NCBI RefSeq assembly: GCF_001750145.1
Contig: NZ_CP015732.1
Location: 3,162,001-3,226,000, forward strand
Direction of reading: 5' to 3'
Origin: Arthrobacter sp. U41
Lineage (GTDB): Bacteria > Actinomycetota > Actinomycetes > Actinomycetales > Micrococcaceae
Length of the DNA: 64,000 bases
Each line of letters begins with the position of its first letter. Within the stretch, counting starts at the first letter, position 1. Positions 45,292 to 54,816 of the stretch are shown here, piece after piece. A program made the position numbers and the translations under genes. Below the pieces are notes generated by a model, which made no database searches, was not told where the DNA came from, and was given only the letters and a program-made list of their open reading frames with translations.

Positions 45292-47474
45292 GATGCGTTC
45301 CTTGCCAGATCGTCGGTGTTTTTGCGCGCCGCACGGCGCCGGTGCAGGATGGGCTCCGTGTAGCCGGATGGTTGAGCCGCTCCCTCGAGAACGAGCTCGC
45401 GCGCTGCGAGGAACGCCTCGGAATCGAACGCCGGGGACAGAGGCCTGTAGTCAGGGTCGGAGGCGTTCTGTTCGTCGACGACTGCGGACATCCGCCGCAG
45501 TGACGCTTCCACCTCTTCCGTGGTGATGACGCCGTGCAGCAGCCAGTTGGAGACGTGCTGTGAGCTGATGCGGCAGGTGGCGCGGTCCTCCATCAGTGCC
45601 GTGCCGTTAATGTCGGGGACCTTGGAACACCCGACGCCGTCGTTCACCCAGCGAACCACATATCCCAGCGTGCTCTGGATGTTGTTGTCCAGCTCGTTGC
45701 GCCGGGCATCGGCGTCCCAGTCGGCGGGGTCACCGACGGGGATGGTGAGCAGTTGCCGCAGGGTCGAGCGGCGCTTCCCGGCGAGTTCGGCCTGCCGGGC
45801 GTCAACGTCGACCTGGTGATAGTGGGTGGCGTGCAGGGTCGCGGCGGTCGGCGAGGGGACCCAGGCGCAGTCGGCGCCGGCGAGCGGGTGAGCGCCCTTC
45901 TGGGCGAGCATCTCCGCCATGTTGTCCGGAGCCGCCCACATGCCCTTTCCGATCTGGGCCCGACCGCTGAAACCGCACTCCAGTCCGATGTCGACGTTGG
46001 CGTCCTCGTAGGCCTTGATCCAGCTGGAGTGACGCATGTCGGCTTTGCGGACCATGGGGCCGGCGAGCATTGAGGTGTGGATCTCGTCGCCGGTGCGGTC
46101 CAGGAATCCGGTATTGATGAACGCGACGCGTTCCCGTGCCTCCCAGATGCACGCCTTCAGGTTGGCTGAGGTGCGGCGCTCCTCGTCCATGATTCCGATC
46201 TTCAGGGTGAGCGGTTCGAGGTCCAGCACGGACTCGGTGCCGGCAAGCAGCGCACACGCCACGCCGACCTCAGCCGGTCCGTGCATCTTCGGCTTAACGA
46301 TGTAGACCGACCCGGCCCGCGAGTTGTGACCGGCGTGCGGCCCGCGCAGGTCGTGCACGGAGCCAAGGCCTGTGAACAGGGCGTCGAGGATTTCCTCGGG
46401 AACCGGAGCGCCGGCGGCGTCGAGCACGGCGTCGCTGGTCATCAGGTGGCCCACCTGGCGGATCAGCAGCAGCGAGCGGCCGGGCAGGGTCAGCTCCGAG
46501 CCGTCGGGTGCAGTGTAGACGCGGTCGGGGTTGAGCCGGCGGGTGGAGGTGCGTCCGCCCTTGGCGACTTCGGCGGTCAGCGTGCCCTGCATCAGCTGCA
46601 GCCAGTTGCGGTAGCCCGCGACCTTGTCCTCGGCGTCGACCGCGGCCACGGAGTCCTCGAGGTCCATGATCGTCGTCGTCGCGGACTCCAGCACAATGTC
46701 CTTTACACCGGCCGGGTCGCCCGAGCCGATGAGGTGGCCGCGGTCGATCTGGATCTCCACGTGCAGTCCGTGGTGCACCAGGAGCACGGACTCGGGCTCG
46801 TCCGGGACTCCCCGGTAGCCGGCGAGCTGTCCCGGTTCGGCCAGCCCTTTCAAACCGTCCGGCGTCTCGGCGACGAGGGCGCCGTCCGCGATCCGGTAGG
46901 CGGTGACGTCGGTGTGGCTTCCGCCCGAAAGGGGCGTGTGCTCGTCCAGGAACTGCCGCCCGCGTGCGACAACGGCGGCACCGCGGACCGGGTTGTAACC
47001 GCCCGTGCGCTCGCGCCCCTCCGCCTCGTCGATGACGTCGGTGCCGTACAGGGCATCGTAGAGCGAGCCCCAGCGGGCGTTGGCCGCGTTGGCCGCGAAT
47101 CGTGCATTCAGGAGCGGGACCACCAGCTGGGGACCTGAGACGGTCGCGATCTCGGCGTCAACCCGGTCGGTGGTGATGGCGAAGTCCCCGGGTTCCTCGA
47201 CCAGGTAGCCGATCGAGCGCAGGAAGGCCTCGTAGTCTTCCGGATCCACTGGAGTAGCACCGTGCGTACGGTGGTACTCGTCGATCTGCTCCTGCATCCG
47301 GTCACGGGTGTCCAGCAGGTCCCGCACCCGCGGCGAGAACTCCCCGATGAGCGCGGCGGCACCAGCCCAGAATGCGTCCGCCTCGATTCCCGTTCCGGGC
47401 AGCGCTTCGTCCCGGACGAAGGCGTAGAGCTCTTCGGCGACGCTCAGCCCGTTGGTCTTCAAGTGATTCGGCAT
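45288..47474 (-). CDS. glcB: Malate synthase G
   Basis: A 728-residue enzyme that joins glyoxylate and acetyl-CoA to malate. Length is typical for isoform G. Family segments include [20 protein letters not shown], the metal/substrate region [20 protein letters not shown], and [20 protein letters not shown] with [23 protein letters not shown] 47474 is chosen because AGAAGG lies nine bases upstream; the frame continues to 47648 over the promoter region. It is divergent from glcD and feeds glyoxylate from glycolate oxidation into central metabolism. Confidence 0.93.
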   Translation of the reverse strand: MPNHLKTNGLSVAEELYAFVRDEALPGTGIEADAFWAGAAALIGEFSPRVRDLLDTRDRMQEQIDEYHRTHGATPVDPEDYEAFLRSIGYLVEEPGDFAITTDRVDAEIATVSGPQLVVPLLNARFAANAANARWGSLYDALYGTDVIDEAEGRERTGGYNPVRGAAVVARGRQFLDEHTPLSGGSHTDVTAYRIADGALVAETPDGLKGLAEPGQLAGYRGVPDEPESVLLVHHGLHVEIQIDRGHLIGSGDPAGVKDIVLESATTTIMDLEDSVAAVDAEDKVAGYRNWLQLMQGTLTAEVAKGGRTSTRRLNPDRVYTAPDGSELTLPGRSLLLIRQVGHLMTSDAVLDAAGAPVPEEILDALFTGLGSVHDLRGPHAGHNSRAGSVYIVKPKMHGPAEVGVACALLAGTESVLDLEPLTLKIGIMDEERRTSANLKACIWEARERVAFINTGFLDRTGDEIHTSMLAGPMVRKADMRHSSWIKAYEDANVDIGLECGFSGRAQIGKGMWAAPDNMAEMLAQKGAHPLAGADCAWVPSPTAATLHATHYHQVDVDARQAELAGKRRSTLRQLLTIPVGDPADWDADARRNELDNNIQSTLGYVVRWVNDGVGCSKVPDINGTALMEDRATCRISSQHVSNWLLHGVITTEEVEASLRRMSAVVDEQNASDPDYRPLSPAFDSEAFLAARELVLEGAAQPSGYTEPILHRRRAARKNTDDLARNAS

Positions 47475-47764
47475 GCCGGCCATCCTTCTCAAATTCTCGT
47501 ATTGTGGAAAAAAGATACCAATATCTAAACCTAGCCAGCGCATGGGTTCCCTGTCAACGTTGAATTCCCGGAGGCGCGGCACCGCGCCGCGCCGGAGATC
47601 GGCTGTTGACTGTGATTTGAATCGCACATAGTCTCTTATCCACTGCACAAAAGATTATTTTCACAATGTGGAATTTCTCAGGCTGAGTGGAGGCTTGCCG
47701 CCGACACGTGTTCGGGGCTTTGCCGGATTGAAGAAACAAAGAATACCGATAGAGAGCAGACCTT
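47475..47764. promoter_or_regulatory. Divergent control region between glcB and glcD
   Basis: An AT-richer stretch with two related motifs, ATTGTGGAAAAA (about 47500) and AATGTGGAATTT (about 47665), that could be binding sites of the nearby IclR regulator. It also holds the glcD promoter listed separately. Confidence 0.45.
47606..47634 (+). promoter_or_regulatory. Promoter for glcD: TTGACT-17-TAGTCT
   Basis: A -35 box TTGACT (47606-47611) and a -10 box TAGTCT (47629-47634) are separated by exactly 17 bases. The spacer holds TGTGATTTGAATCGCACA, a palindrome-like element resembling a CRP-type or IclR-type site, so a regulator could bind between the boxes. It lies about 130 bases before the glcD start. 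Confidence 0.55.
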
Positions 47765-49144
47765 GTGAGGACCAACGTTAGCGAGATCAATTCAGAGGCC
47801 GGGGCGACGCTCGTCGCCGCGGCCCGGCACGGTTCGACAGCGGAAGCTGACCGCATGAACGTCAATACCGACCGGTCCGGGTACACGCCGGAAACCCTGC
47901 CGGACGGTGTCGTGTACGCGACCAGCATCAACGACGTCGTTGAGACGATGGTCCGCGCGACAGCAGGGAAAGTTCCCATCGTCGCCCGCGGCGCCGGCAC
48001 CGGACTGGCTGCGGGTTCGGCCGCCAAGGCAGGCGAGGTCGTCCTGGACCTATCGGGCATGAACCGTATCCTGCGCCTGGATCCGATGGAACAAATCATC
48101 GTTGTCGAGCCCGGCATCCTCAATGCAGAGGTCAACGCCGCCGCCGGCGAGCACGGGCTCTTTTACGCCCCGGATCCCGCCAGCACCGCCATCTGCTCCA
48201 TCGGCGGAAACATTGCCACGAACGCCGGCGGCATGCGGTGTGCCAAGTACGGCGTCACGCGTGAGTCCGTCCTGGCGCTGAAGGTTGTCCTACCGGACGG
48301 GCGGCTGCTCGTGACCGGCCGGGAAACGATCAAGGGCGTCACGGGGTATGACCTCAACGCCCTCATGATTGGATCCGAAGGGACACTCGGGGTCGTCGTT
48401 GAAGCGACTTTGCGTCTTCGGCCGCTCCCCGTCGCGACGGCAACCGTCGCAGCATTCTTTCCGGACATCGTTACCGCCGCTCAAGCCGCCTCTGCCATCA
48501 TTGCTTCACGCATCACGCCCTCTGTGCTGGAGCTCATGGACGGTCCGACCCTGTCAGCCGTCGATGCCGCACTGGGGACCGACTATCGAAGCCGCGGGGG
48601 CGCCTTCCTCCTCGCCCAGACTGACGGGTACGGGGCCTTCCTGGAACAGGACGTGCTGATTCAAGCCATCGAACCCCTTGCTTCGTCCTATGAAAAGGCC
48701 ACAGACCCGGAAAGGACCGCCGAACTGTTGAAGGTGCGTCGGGAGGCCATCCCGTCCCTGGAATTGCTGGGCAACGTCTGCATTGGCGACGTCGGTGTTC
48801 CACGCGGACGCCTTGCCGAGATGGTCACCGGAATCGAGGAAATTTCACGCCGCACCGGAGTCCGGATCTTCACCGTTGCCCACGCCGCCGACGGCAACCT
48901 GCACCCGATGATCGTTCTTGAGCCAGGCCAGCCCTCCACGGAAGGACCGGCGAAAGCCGCGCTGGGTCAGATGTTTGATTTGGCCCGGAGCCTCGGCGGC
49001 ACACTCACCGGGGAACATGGAGTTGGAATCCTCAAACGCGACTGGCTGCACGACGAACTGGGCAGCGAGTCCCTCGAGCTGCAGCACGCCATCAAGAACG
49101 TATTTGACCCGCTGGGCATCCTCAACCCGGGCAAGGCAATCTAG
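47765..49144 (+). CDS. glcD: FAD-linked glycolate/D-lactate oxidase subunit GlcD
   Basis: A 459-residue flavoprotein of the VAO/GlcD type. The FAD domain has VPIVARGAGTGLAAGSAAK, ICSIGGNIATNAGGMRCAKY and MIGSEGTLGVVVEATLRLRP. The C-terminal catalytic part has TVAHAADGNLHPMIV and GTLTGEHGVGILKRDWL. It oxidises glycolate to glyoxylate, or D-lactate to pyruvate. Placement beside glcB and glcG favours glycolate. No separate GlcE or GlcF is beside it. It starts with GTG 47765 and ends at a strong terminator. Confidence 0.9.
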   Translation: MRTNVSEINSEAGATLVAAARHGSTAEADRMNVNTDRSGYTPETLPDGVVYATSINDVVETMVRATAGKVPIVARGAGTGLAAGSAAKAGEVVLDLSGMNRILRLDPMEQIIVVEPGILNAEVNAAAGEHGLFYAPDPASTAICSIGGNIATNAGGMRCAKYGVTRESVLALKVVLPDGRLLVTGRETIKGVTGYDLNALMIGSEGTLGVVVEATLRLRPLPVATATVAAFFPDIVTAAQAASAIIASRITPSVLELMDGPTLSAVDAALGTDYRSRGGAFLLAQTDGYGAFLEQDVLIQAIEPLASSYEKATDPERTAELLKVRREAIPSLELLGNVCIGDVGVPRGRLAEMVTGIEEISRRTGVRIFTVAHAADGNLHPMIVLEPGQPSTEGPAKAALGQMFDLARSLGGTLTGEHGVGILKRDWLHDELGSESLELQHAIKNVFDPLGILNPGKAI

Positions 49145-49190
49145 GGGTTCCGGACCGCACCAAGTCGCGGCTCCGGGCGACCCGTTCACT

Positions 49191-49229
49191 GGGAAGCAGA
49201 TCGACGCCACTCGCGTCGATCTGCTTCCC
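49191..49229. terminator. Terminator after glcD
   Basis: A perfect 17-bp inverted repeat (GGGAAGCAGATCGACGC and its complement) with a 5-base loop, 47 bases after the glcD stop. Confidence 0.85.
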
Positions 49230-49448
49230 GCCCGGTTTCGCCATCCACACCGTTGCCGTGAGAGGGCGTTGAGCGCCCGGCAACCACAGCGCTCCCGAAG
49301 CCTGCGGCAACGGCTCGAGGACGTCCGGTTCTTCTCCAAGCAAGCCTGGTGATTATGCGCTGAGGCTTGTTGTATCTTGGGAATCATAAGCAACTTTTTT
49401 CATCATGCGGATAAAAGTTTTCAGCAGCGAGCATCAGGAGACATCAAC

Positions 49449-50204
49449 ATGGCTGAAAAGAACCCTGGAGGCGTTCAGTCAGTCGAGCGCGTTTTTGAAC
49501 TTTTGGAACTGATCACGGATGCCGGCGGCGAGGTGATGCTGAGCGAACTGTCATCCTCCACCGAGCTGCCGCTTCCCACGATCCACCGTCTCCTGCGCAC
49601 CCTGGTCACTCTGGGCTATGTCCGGCAGTTGCCCAATCGACGGTACTCTCTGGGCCCTCGACTGATCCGGCTGGGCGAAGGCGCCAATAAACAACTCGGG
49701 GTTCTGGCCCGGCCTCAACTCAAATCCCTCGTGGACCGTCTGGGGGAGACCTCCAACATGGCTGTCCTTGACGCGGACATGATCATTTACGTGGCTCAGG
49801 TACCGTCCCGACATTCCATGCGCATGTTCACCGAAGTGGGGCGGCGTGCCCACACGCATTCCACCGGTGTCGGCAAGGCGATCCTGGCCCAACTGGACGA
49901 CGAGACAGTCCGGGGGATTATTTCCCGCAGCGGTATGCCCACCCCGACCAGCAAGAGCATCGGGGATATCGATACCCTGTTGAAGGATCTGGCGAAGATC
50001 CGGCAGCGGGGCTATTCCGTCGACGAAGAGGAGCAGGAGATCGGCGTCCGGTGTTTTGCCATGGCCGTCGCGAACGCGCCCACACCCATGGCCATTTCCG
50101 TTTCCGGTCCGGTATCCCGGGTGGACCAGGCCTTTGCGGACCGGGCAGTTCCCCTGCTTCGTGAGGCCGCCCAGGCAATCTCGGATGAGCTGAGCCTGAC
50201 TTAG
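49449..50204 (+). CDS. IclR family transcriptional regulator
   Basis: A 251-residue IclR protein. The winged HTH reads LSELSSSTELPLPTIHRLLR then TLVTLGYVRQL. The effector domain has RRAHTHSTGVGKAILAQLDD and GYSVDEEEQEIGVRCFAMAV, which hold the conserved ligand-site residues. ATG 49449 has AGGAG eight bases upstream. IclR proteins often sense glyoxylate and control malate synthase or glycolate genes. Its place after glcD suggests that it controls the divergent glcB/glcD promoters; this is inference. Confidence 0.88.
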   Translation: MAEKNPGGVQSVERVFELLELITDAGGEVMLSELSSSTELPLPTIHRLLRTLVTLGYVRQLPNRRYSLGPRLIRLGEGANKQLGVLARPQLKSLVDRLGETSNMAVLDADMIIYVAQVPSRHSMRMFTEVGRRAHTHSTGVGKAILAQLDDETVRGIISRSGMPTPTSKSIGDIDTLLKDLAKIRQRGYSVDEEEQEIGVRCFAMAVANAPTPMAISVSGPVSRVDQAFADRAVPLLREAAQAISDELSLT

Positions 50205-50231
50205 CCCGCCACCTGAAGGCTGACAGCGGTG

Positions 50232-51476
50232 TCAGGCCCCAGGGCGCCCCGGCCACTCTTTGCCCGCCCAGGGGTCGTAATTAGCGATGAGCTCATCCTG
50301 TGGCGGACGGTCATTTTCGGGGACGTGCTGCAGGTTCACCCGCACCCGGTACCAGAGCGAACTCGATCCGCGCATTCCGTCGACGAGTATGTCGGCGGGA
50401 TGCAGGGCCGGGACGAGGTCCGCATGCCGGGTCTTCCATTCCTCGAGCGCCGCGAGCGCCTCGTGCTTGGTCTTCGTACGAGCCACCTCGATAAGCGGCA
50501 TCACCGACTGCCGGCGGCCCGAGCCGTCGCCGCCGCGCGGCGGCTTATCGGCGGGGCCAAGCTCGGCAGCCAGGGCGAGGAGCCCGTCGAGTGTCCCGAC
50601 CGCGCCGTCGATGCCGGCGTGGGCGTCGCCAACCGCTGCGAAGCGCTCCAGCACCGTGGGCACCGTGAATTGCTCCGGCCGGGTGGAGGTAACCTCGTCC
50701 CAGGTGAGCGGCGTCGAGACCCGGGCGTCAGGCAGGGGCCGGATCGAGTACGCCGATGCCACGGTGCGGTCCTTCGCGTTCTGGTTGAAGTCGACGAACA
50801 CACTCTCGCCGCGCTCCTCCTTCCACCACCGGGCGGTGGCGAGGCCCGGAGCTCGGTTCTCCACCTCGCGGGCGAGGGTCTCGGCGGCGAGCCGCACGTC
50901 GCGGTACGACCACCGGGGTGCGATGCGCACCAGGATGTGCAGTCCCCGCGATCCGCTGGTCTTCGGCCACCCCACCAGTCCCACGTCCCCGAGTACCTCC
51001 CGCGCGACATAGGCGACGTCGATGATCTGCTTCCAGTCGACCCCCGGCATCGGGTCCAGATCGACCCGTAGCTCGTCGGGGTGCTCGAGGTCCTCGGCGC
51101 GCACGGGGTGCGGGTTGAGCTCCAGGCAGCCAAGATTCACGACCCACGCCAGGCCCGCAGCATCCCGGATGACGGCCTCTTCGGCTGATGTCCCCGACGC
51201 GTAGTGCAGCGTCGTTGTGTCGATGAAGCCGGGGTGGTTTTCCGGCACGCGCTTCTGGAAGAACGGCTCAGCGCCGATCCCCTTCGGGAAGCGCTTGAGC
51301 ACCATGGGCCGTCCGCCGGCGCCCCGCAGTGCACCCTCCGCGACGGCGAGGTAGTAGCGAACCAGGTCGAGCTTCGTCAGACCGGGCTCAGGGAACACCA
51401 CCTTGTCCGGACTCGAGATGCGAACCTCGGTGCCGGCAATGTTGAGGATCTCGGCCGGGGTCTTCGACGGGCTCAT
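50232..51476 (-). CDS. Stand-alone LigD-type DNA polymerase/primase domain protein
   Basis: A 414-residue protein of the LigD polymerase (archaeo-eukaryotic primase) family. RVDLDPMPGVDWKQIIDVAY holds the metal-binding DLDP, and KTSGSRGLHILVRI the SG-x-H motif. GESVFVDFNQNAKDRTVASA holds the third acidic residue. Such proteins fill gaps and add ribonucleotides in bacterial end joining when fused to or working with ligase and Ku. Here no ligase domain and no Ku gene are adjacent. A C-terminal tail of about 110 residues follows the polymerase core. Confidence 0.88.
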   Translation of the reverse strand: MSPSKTPAEILNIAGTEVRISSPDKVVFPEPGLTKLDLVRYYLAVAEGALRGAGGRPMVLKRFPKGIGAEPFFQKRVPENHPGFIDTTTLHYASGTSAEEAVIRDAAGLAWVVNLGCLELNPHPVRAEDLEHPDELRVDLDPMPGVDWKQIIDVAYVAREVLGDVGLVGWPKTSGSRGLHILVRIAPRWSYRDVRLAAETLAREVENRAPGLATARWWKEERGESVFVDFNQNAKDRTVASAYSIRPLPDARVSTPLTWDEVTSTRPEQFTVPTVLERFAAVGDAHAGIDGAVGTLDGLLALAAELGPADKPPRGGDGSGRRQSVMPLIEVARTKTKHEALAALEEWKTRHADLVPALHPADILVDGMRGSSSLWYRVRVNLQHVPENDRPPQDELIANYDPWAGKEWPGRPGA

Positions 51477-51597
51477 TCCGCCACGCTAGCAATGATCGGA
51501 TGTCCCAGCCAGACCCGCTGTGCGGTCCGCGGAATTGACCAGGAAAGTGCCCGGTCCCGGCGCTGACCAGCCGGACATCAACCGGTCCGCTGCGGTG

Positions 51598-52020
51598 CTA
51601 CTCGGCGGACGGCCGCTGCCGTTGCCGTTTGGTCGCTGACCGCTGTTGCTTCGTGGCGAGGCGCCGCCGGTCGGAGCCCCTGGTGGGCTTCGTCGGACGG
51701 CGGTGAGCCGCAGCGGGAGCAAGTCCCTCGGTGACGAGCTCGGCGAGCCTGGCCAGGGCGATCTCACGATTTCGGAGCTGTGAGCGACGCTCGGAGGCCG
51801 TCACGGTGATCACGCCCTTGATGAGGCGACGCCCAAGACGCGTGAGCAGCATCAGCCGTTGGTCATCCGAGAGCACCGCGGAGCCGGCGATGTTCCAGGA
51901 CAGCTCCGCGCGGCTGTCAGAGGTATTCACGTGCTGGCCGCCCGGCCCGGACGAGCGCGAGAACCTCCAGCGGAGTTCCGACGCAGGAATCGTGAGCGCC
52001 GGCGACACCTCCAGATCCAT
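51598..52020 (-). CDS. arfB: Ribosome-rescue hydrolase ArfB (YaeJ)
   Basis: A 140-residue class-I release-factor-like protein without the codon-recognition domain. The peptidyl-tRNA hydrolysis motif GGQ is in FSRSSGPGGQHVNTSDSRAE. The basic C-terminal tail (KPTRGSDRRRLATKQQRSA and onward) would enter the empty mRNA channel of stalled ribosomes. Length and layout are typical. It stands alone between the LigD-like gene and the P450. Confidence 0.93.
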   Translation of the reverse strand: MDLEVSPALTIPASELRWRFSRSSGPGGQHVNTSDSRAELSWNIAGSAVLSDDQRLMLLTRLGRRLIKGVITVTASERRSQLRNREIALARLAELVTEGLAPAAAHRRPTKPTRGSDRRRLATKQQRSATKRQRQRPSAE

Positions 52021-52113
52021 GCCACAAGTCTCGCACGGATGCGCCGAACAGAGGCTGGGGGTTCTGCGGTGCAGCTGGTTCCTGCTGGGTGCGGGGAAGG
52101 GGCGCCGCAGAGG

Positions 52114-53280
52114 TCAGGATGCCTGCCAGCTGGCCGGGAGTGTCTTCAGTCCGTAGACGATGGTGCTTTCCATCCGTTCAAGCCGCGATCCCGCCGCGAC
52201 TCCCAGGCCGGGCAGCCGGGTGAGAATGGCCTGCAGCGCGATCCGTGCTTCAAGTCTTGCAAGCGGTGCACCGAGGCAGAAGTGAATGCCGTGGCCGAAG
52301 GCCAGGTGCCGGTTCTGAGCCCGGTCGATGTCGAACTGGGCCGGGCGCCGGAATTGCCGCTCGTCGCGGTTCGCGGAGCCGATCCACGCCACCAGCGGGG
52401 CGCCGGCGGGAATCGGCACGTCGCCCAGGCTGGTGTCAGCAACCGTGACCCGGTACATGGACTGGACGGGCGACCGGAAGCGGAGCACTTCCTCGATGGC
52501 CGGGGGAAGCAGTGCCGGCTCGTTCACGATCCGTTCGATGGTGCCGGGCACTTCGGTAAAACAAAGAACCGCGTTGCCGATCAGATTCGTGGTTGTTTCG
52601 TTGCCGGCGACGAGCAGCAGGGCGCAGAAGCCCAGCAGTTCGGCCACGCTCAGTTTCTGCCCGTCGATCTCGGCGGAGAGCAGATTGCTGATCAAATCAT
52701 TGCCGGGCCGGCTCCGGCGCTGTTCGATCAGCTCCAGGAAGTACCCGGTCATCTCCAGGTTCGTGGCATGGTGGTCCTCGTCCGCCGCGCCGGTCCGCGT
52801 TTGGCTCACGATGACATCGGACCACTGCTTGAACCGGTCACGGTCACCGGCGGGTATCCCCATGAGTTCGGAGATCACGATGACCGGCAGCGGGTACGCC
52901 AACGCCTGGATCAGGTCCGCTGTTCCAAGGGAAGCAACCCCGTCCAGGAGCTCTTCCGTGAGCGCTGAGATGCGGGGAGCCAGCGCGTCCACAGCCCTCG
53001 GCGTGAAGGCCTGGGTCACCAGGGAGCGCAATTGCCGGTGGCGCGGGGGATCGGTGGTGATCAGACTGGACGCGAACAGGTGGCCTGTCTCGGAGGGATC
53101 GTCGCCGCCCATGCGCGAGGAAAACCTGGCATATTCGGACAGCACCCGCTGCACGTCCTCATACCGGAAAACATGCCAGCTCCCGGATTGCTCGTCGTGA
53201 AAGACGGGTGCGTCTTTCCGCATTCGCTCGTAATGCGGGAAAGGATCCAGCGGATGCTCGGTGGCCGGGGCGAAGTCCAT
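52114..53280 (-). CDS. Cytochrome P450 (CYP107-like)
   Basis: A 388-residue soluble bacterial P450. All key motifs are present: the I-helix LLLVAGNETTTNLIGNAV, the K-helix ExxR in AIEEVLRFRSPVQ, the meander segment ANRDERQFRRPAQFD and the heme loop FGHGIHFCLGAPLARLE (Cys near 335). It is thus canonical, unlike the biotin-operon P450. Substrate is unknown and no ferredoxin or reductase gene is adjacent. ATG 53280 has AGGCC-type purines upstream. Confidence 0.92.
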   Translation of the reverse strand: MDFAPATEHPLDPFPHYERMRKDAPVFHDEQSGSWHVFRYEDVQRVLSEYARFSSRMGGDDPSETGHLFASSLITTDPPRHRQLRSLVTQAFTPRAVDALAPRISALTEELLDGVASLGTADLIQALAYPLPVIVISELMGIPAGDRDRFKQWSDVIVSQTRTGAADEDHHATNLEMTGYFLELIEQRRSRPGNDLISNLLSAEIDGQKLSVAELLGFCALLLVAGNETTTNLIGNAVLCFTEVPGTIERIVNEPALLPPAIEEVLRFRSPVQSMYRVTVADTSLGDVPIPAGAPLVAWIGSANRDERQFRRPAQFDIDRAQNRHLAFGHGIHFCLGAPLARLEARIALQAILTRLPGLGVAAGSRLERMESTIVYGLKTLPASWQAS

Positions 53281-53401
53281 GGCTGGCCTCTCTGCTCAGC
53301 CCGTCGATCTGTCGGCCTGGCCGAAACGTCGGGGCGTCGGGTAATGGCTCCTGGGAACCTGAGTTTATCCAACGCCCGCCCCGCGCGTCACTAGGCAAGT
53401 T

Positions 53402-53749
53402 GTGCTGCCGTCCCCAGGCTGCGACGGCGTCCGGCTGCGTCCCGCGCCCGGGGGCGGAACCACGAAAGAGGACGACGGCGGGAAAGTTCCCGCCGTCGTC
53501 CGCCGGTACCAGGGGCCGGTCGCGATCCTGGACGAGCTTTACGTTCGTCCGGGACTGCGCAGCCGGCGTCTGGGCAGCGCACTGCTCGCCGCCGGCTGCG
53601 GGCTGGTACGAGAGCGCGGCGGCGAGCTGCTTGAAATCAACGTCAACAGTGAGGACCTCGAGGCACGCCGGTTCTACGAAGCACGCGGTTTCAGCAACAC
53701 CGAACCAAACGGCACCGAGCCGATGCTGTATGACAACCATGAGCTTTGA
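53402..53749 (+). CDS. Short GNAT acetyltransferase-like protein, N-terminus probably incomplete
   Basis: A 115-residue product. The core has ILDELYVRPGLRSRRLGSAL, the acetyl-CoA-binding RxxxxG turn (RSRRLG), and the C-terminal AARRFYEARGF-like part (LEARRFYEARGFSNTEP). The usual first 30-60 residues of the GNAT fold are missing or replaced by an Arg/Gly-rich lead that does not look like a folded domain. It may be a truncated gene or start at an unrecognised position. Substrate is unknown. Confidence 0.6.
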   Translation: MLPSPGCDGVRLRPAPGGGTTKEDDGGKVPAVVRRYQGPVAILDELYVRPGLRSRRLGSALLAAGCGLVRERGGELLEINVNSEDLEARRFYEARGFSNTEPNGTEPMLYDNHEL

Positions 53750-53807
53750 ACGTCAGCCCTGGCACGAGCCGGGTTCTCTGGCAGTGTCTTCCGTGTCAGG
53801 ATCAGTT

Positions 53808-54746
53808 ATGCCACACCGCCTGATGCTGCTCGACACCGCGTCGCTGTACTTCCGCGCCTTCTACGGCGTCCCCGATACGATCCGCCGCCCGGACGGCACG
53901 CCGGTGAACGCCGTCCGCGGGCTGCTGGACATGATCGCGCGGCTGACGACCGACTACAACGCGACGCATCTCGTTGCGTGCTGGGACGACGCCTGGCGTC
54001 CGCGGTGGCGCGTGGACCTGATCCCGACTTATAAGTCCCACCGGGTCGCGGAGGTCGTTGCGGGCGGCACCGATGTGGAGGTCGTGCCGGACGCGCTCGA
54101 GGCGCAGCTTCCGATGATCCGCCGGGTGCTTGGCCTCGCGGGCATCGCCGTCGTGGGGGCTGCCGAACATGAGGCCGACGACGTCGTCGGCAGTTACGCC
54201 AGCCACGCCGGGTTTCCCGTCGACGTGGTGACGGGCGACCGCGACCTCTTCCAGGTCGTTGACGACACCCGCCAGGTGCGGGTGGTCTACACCGCGCGCG
54301 GCATGAAAAACCTCGAAGTCCTCACCGACGCGGTCGTCGTCGGCAAGTACCGGGTGCTGCCCGGGCAGTATGCCGACTACGCGACCCTCCGGGGTGATGC
54401 CTCCGACGGGCTGCCGGGCGTCGCCGGCATCGGTGAGAAAACCGCGGCGTCGCTGCTGGGGGAGTACGGCACGCTCGACGGGCTGCTCGCGGCGGCGGCG
54501 GATGCAGGAAGCGGGCTGTCCGCGTCGGTGCGGTCGAAGCTCGACGCGGCCGGGGACTACCTCGAGGTCGCGCCCGCCGTCGTGCGGGTCGTGCGCAACC
54601 TGGAGCTGCCATCGCTTGAGGAGGCGGGCGCGCTACTGCGCCCCGTCGCCGGCGATGCCCGTTCCGAACTCGAGCGTCTCGCGACCGAATGGAACCTCGG
54701 CGGCTCGGTCAGACGGCTCCTCGAAGCCCTCGACCGGCGTCACTGA
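53808..54746 (+). CDS. Stand-alone 5'-3' exonuclease (FEN/PIN-like)
   Basis: A 312-residue protein equal to the N-terminal exonuclease domain of DNA polymerase I without the polymerase. MLLDTASLYFRAFYGVPD has the first metal aspartate. AAEHEADDVVGSYA and VVTGDRDLFQVVDD supply further acidic residues, and DGLPGVAGIGEKTAASLLGE is the helix-3-turn DNA-binding motif. ATG 53808 has AGGA seven bases upstream. It removes RNA primers or flaps. Such lone copies are common in actinobacteria in addition to PolA. Confidence 0.9.
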   Translation: MPHRLMLLDTASLYFRAFYGVPDTIRRPDGTPVNAVRGLLDMIARLTTDYNATHLVACWDDAWRPRWRVDLIPTYKSHRVAEVVAGGTDVEVVPDALEAQLPMIRRVLGLAGIAVVGAAEHEADDVVGSYASHAGFPVDVVTGDRDLFQVVDDTRQVRVVYTARGMKNLEVLTDAVVVGKYRVLPGQYADYATLRGDASDGLPGVAGIGEKTAASLLGEYGTLDGLLAAAADAGSGLSASVRSKLDAAGDYLEVAPAVVRVVRNLELPSLEEAGALLRPVAGDARSELERLATEWNLGGSVRRLLEALDRRH

Positions 54747-54816
54747 GGGGAGGGCCACGCCGTGACGAGACACGCCCCGGACGTCGGTTCTATCCCGGCG
54801 TGCGGAAGGGGTTCCG

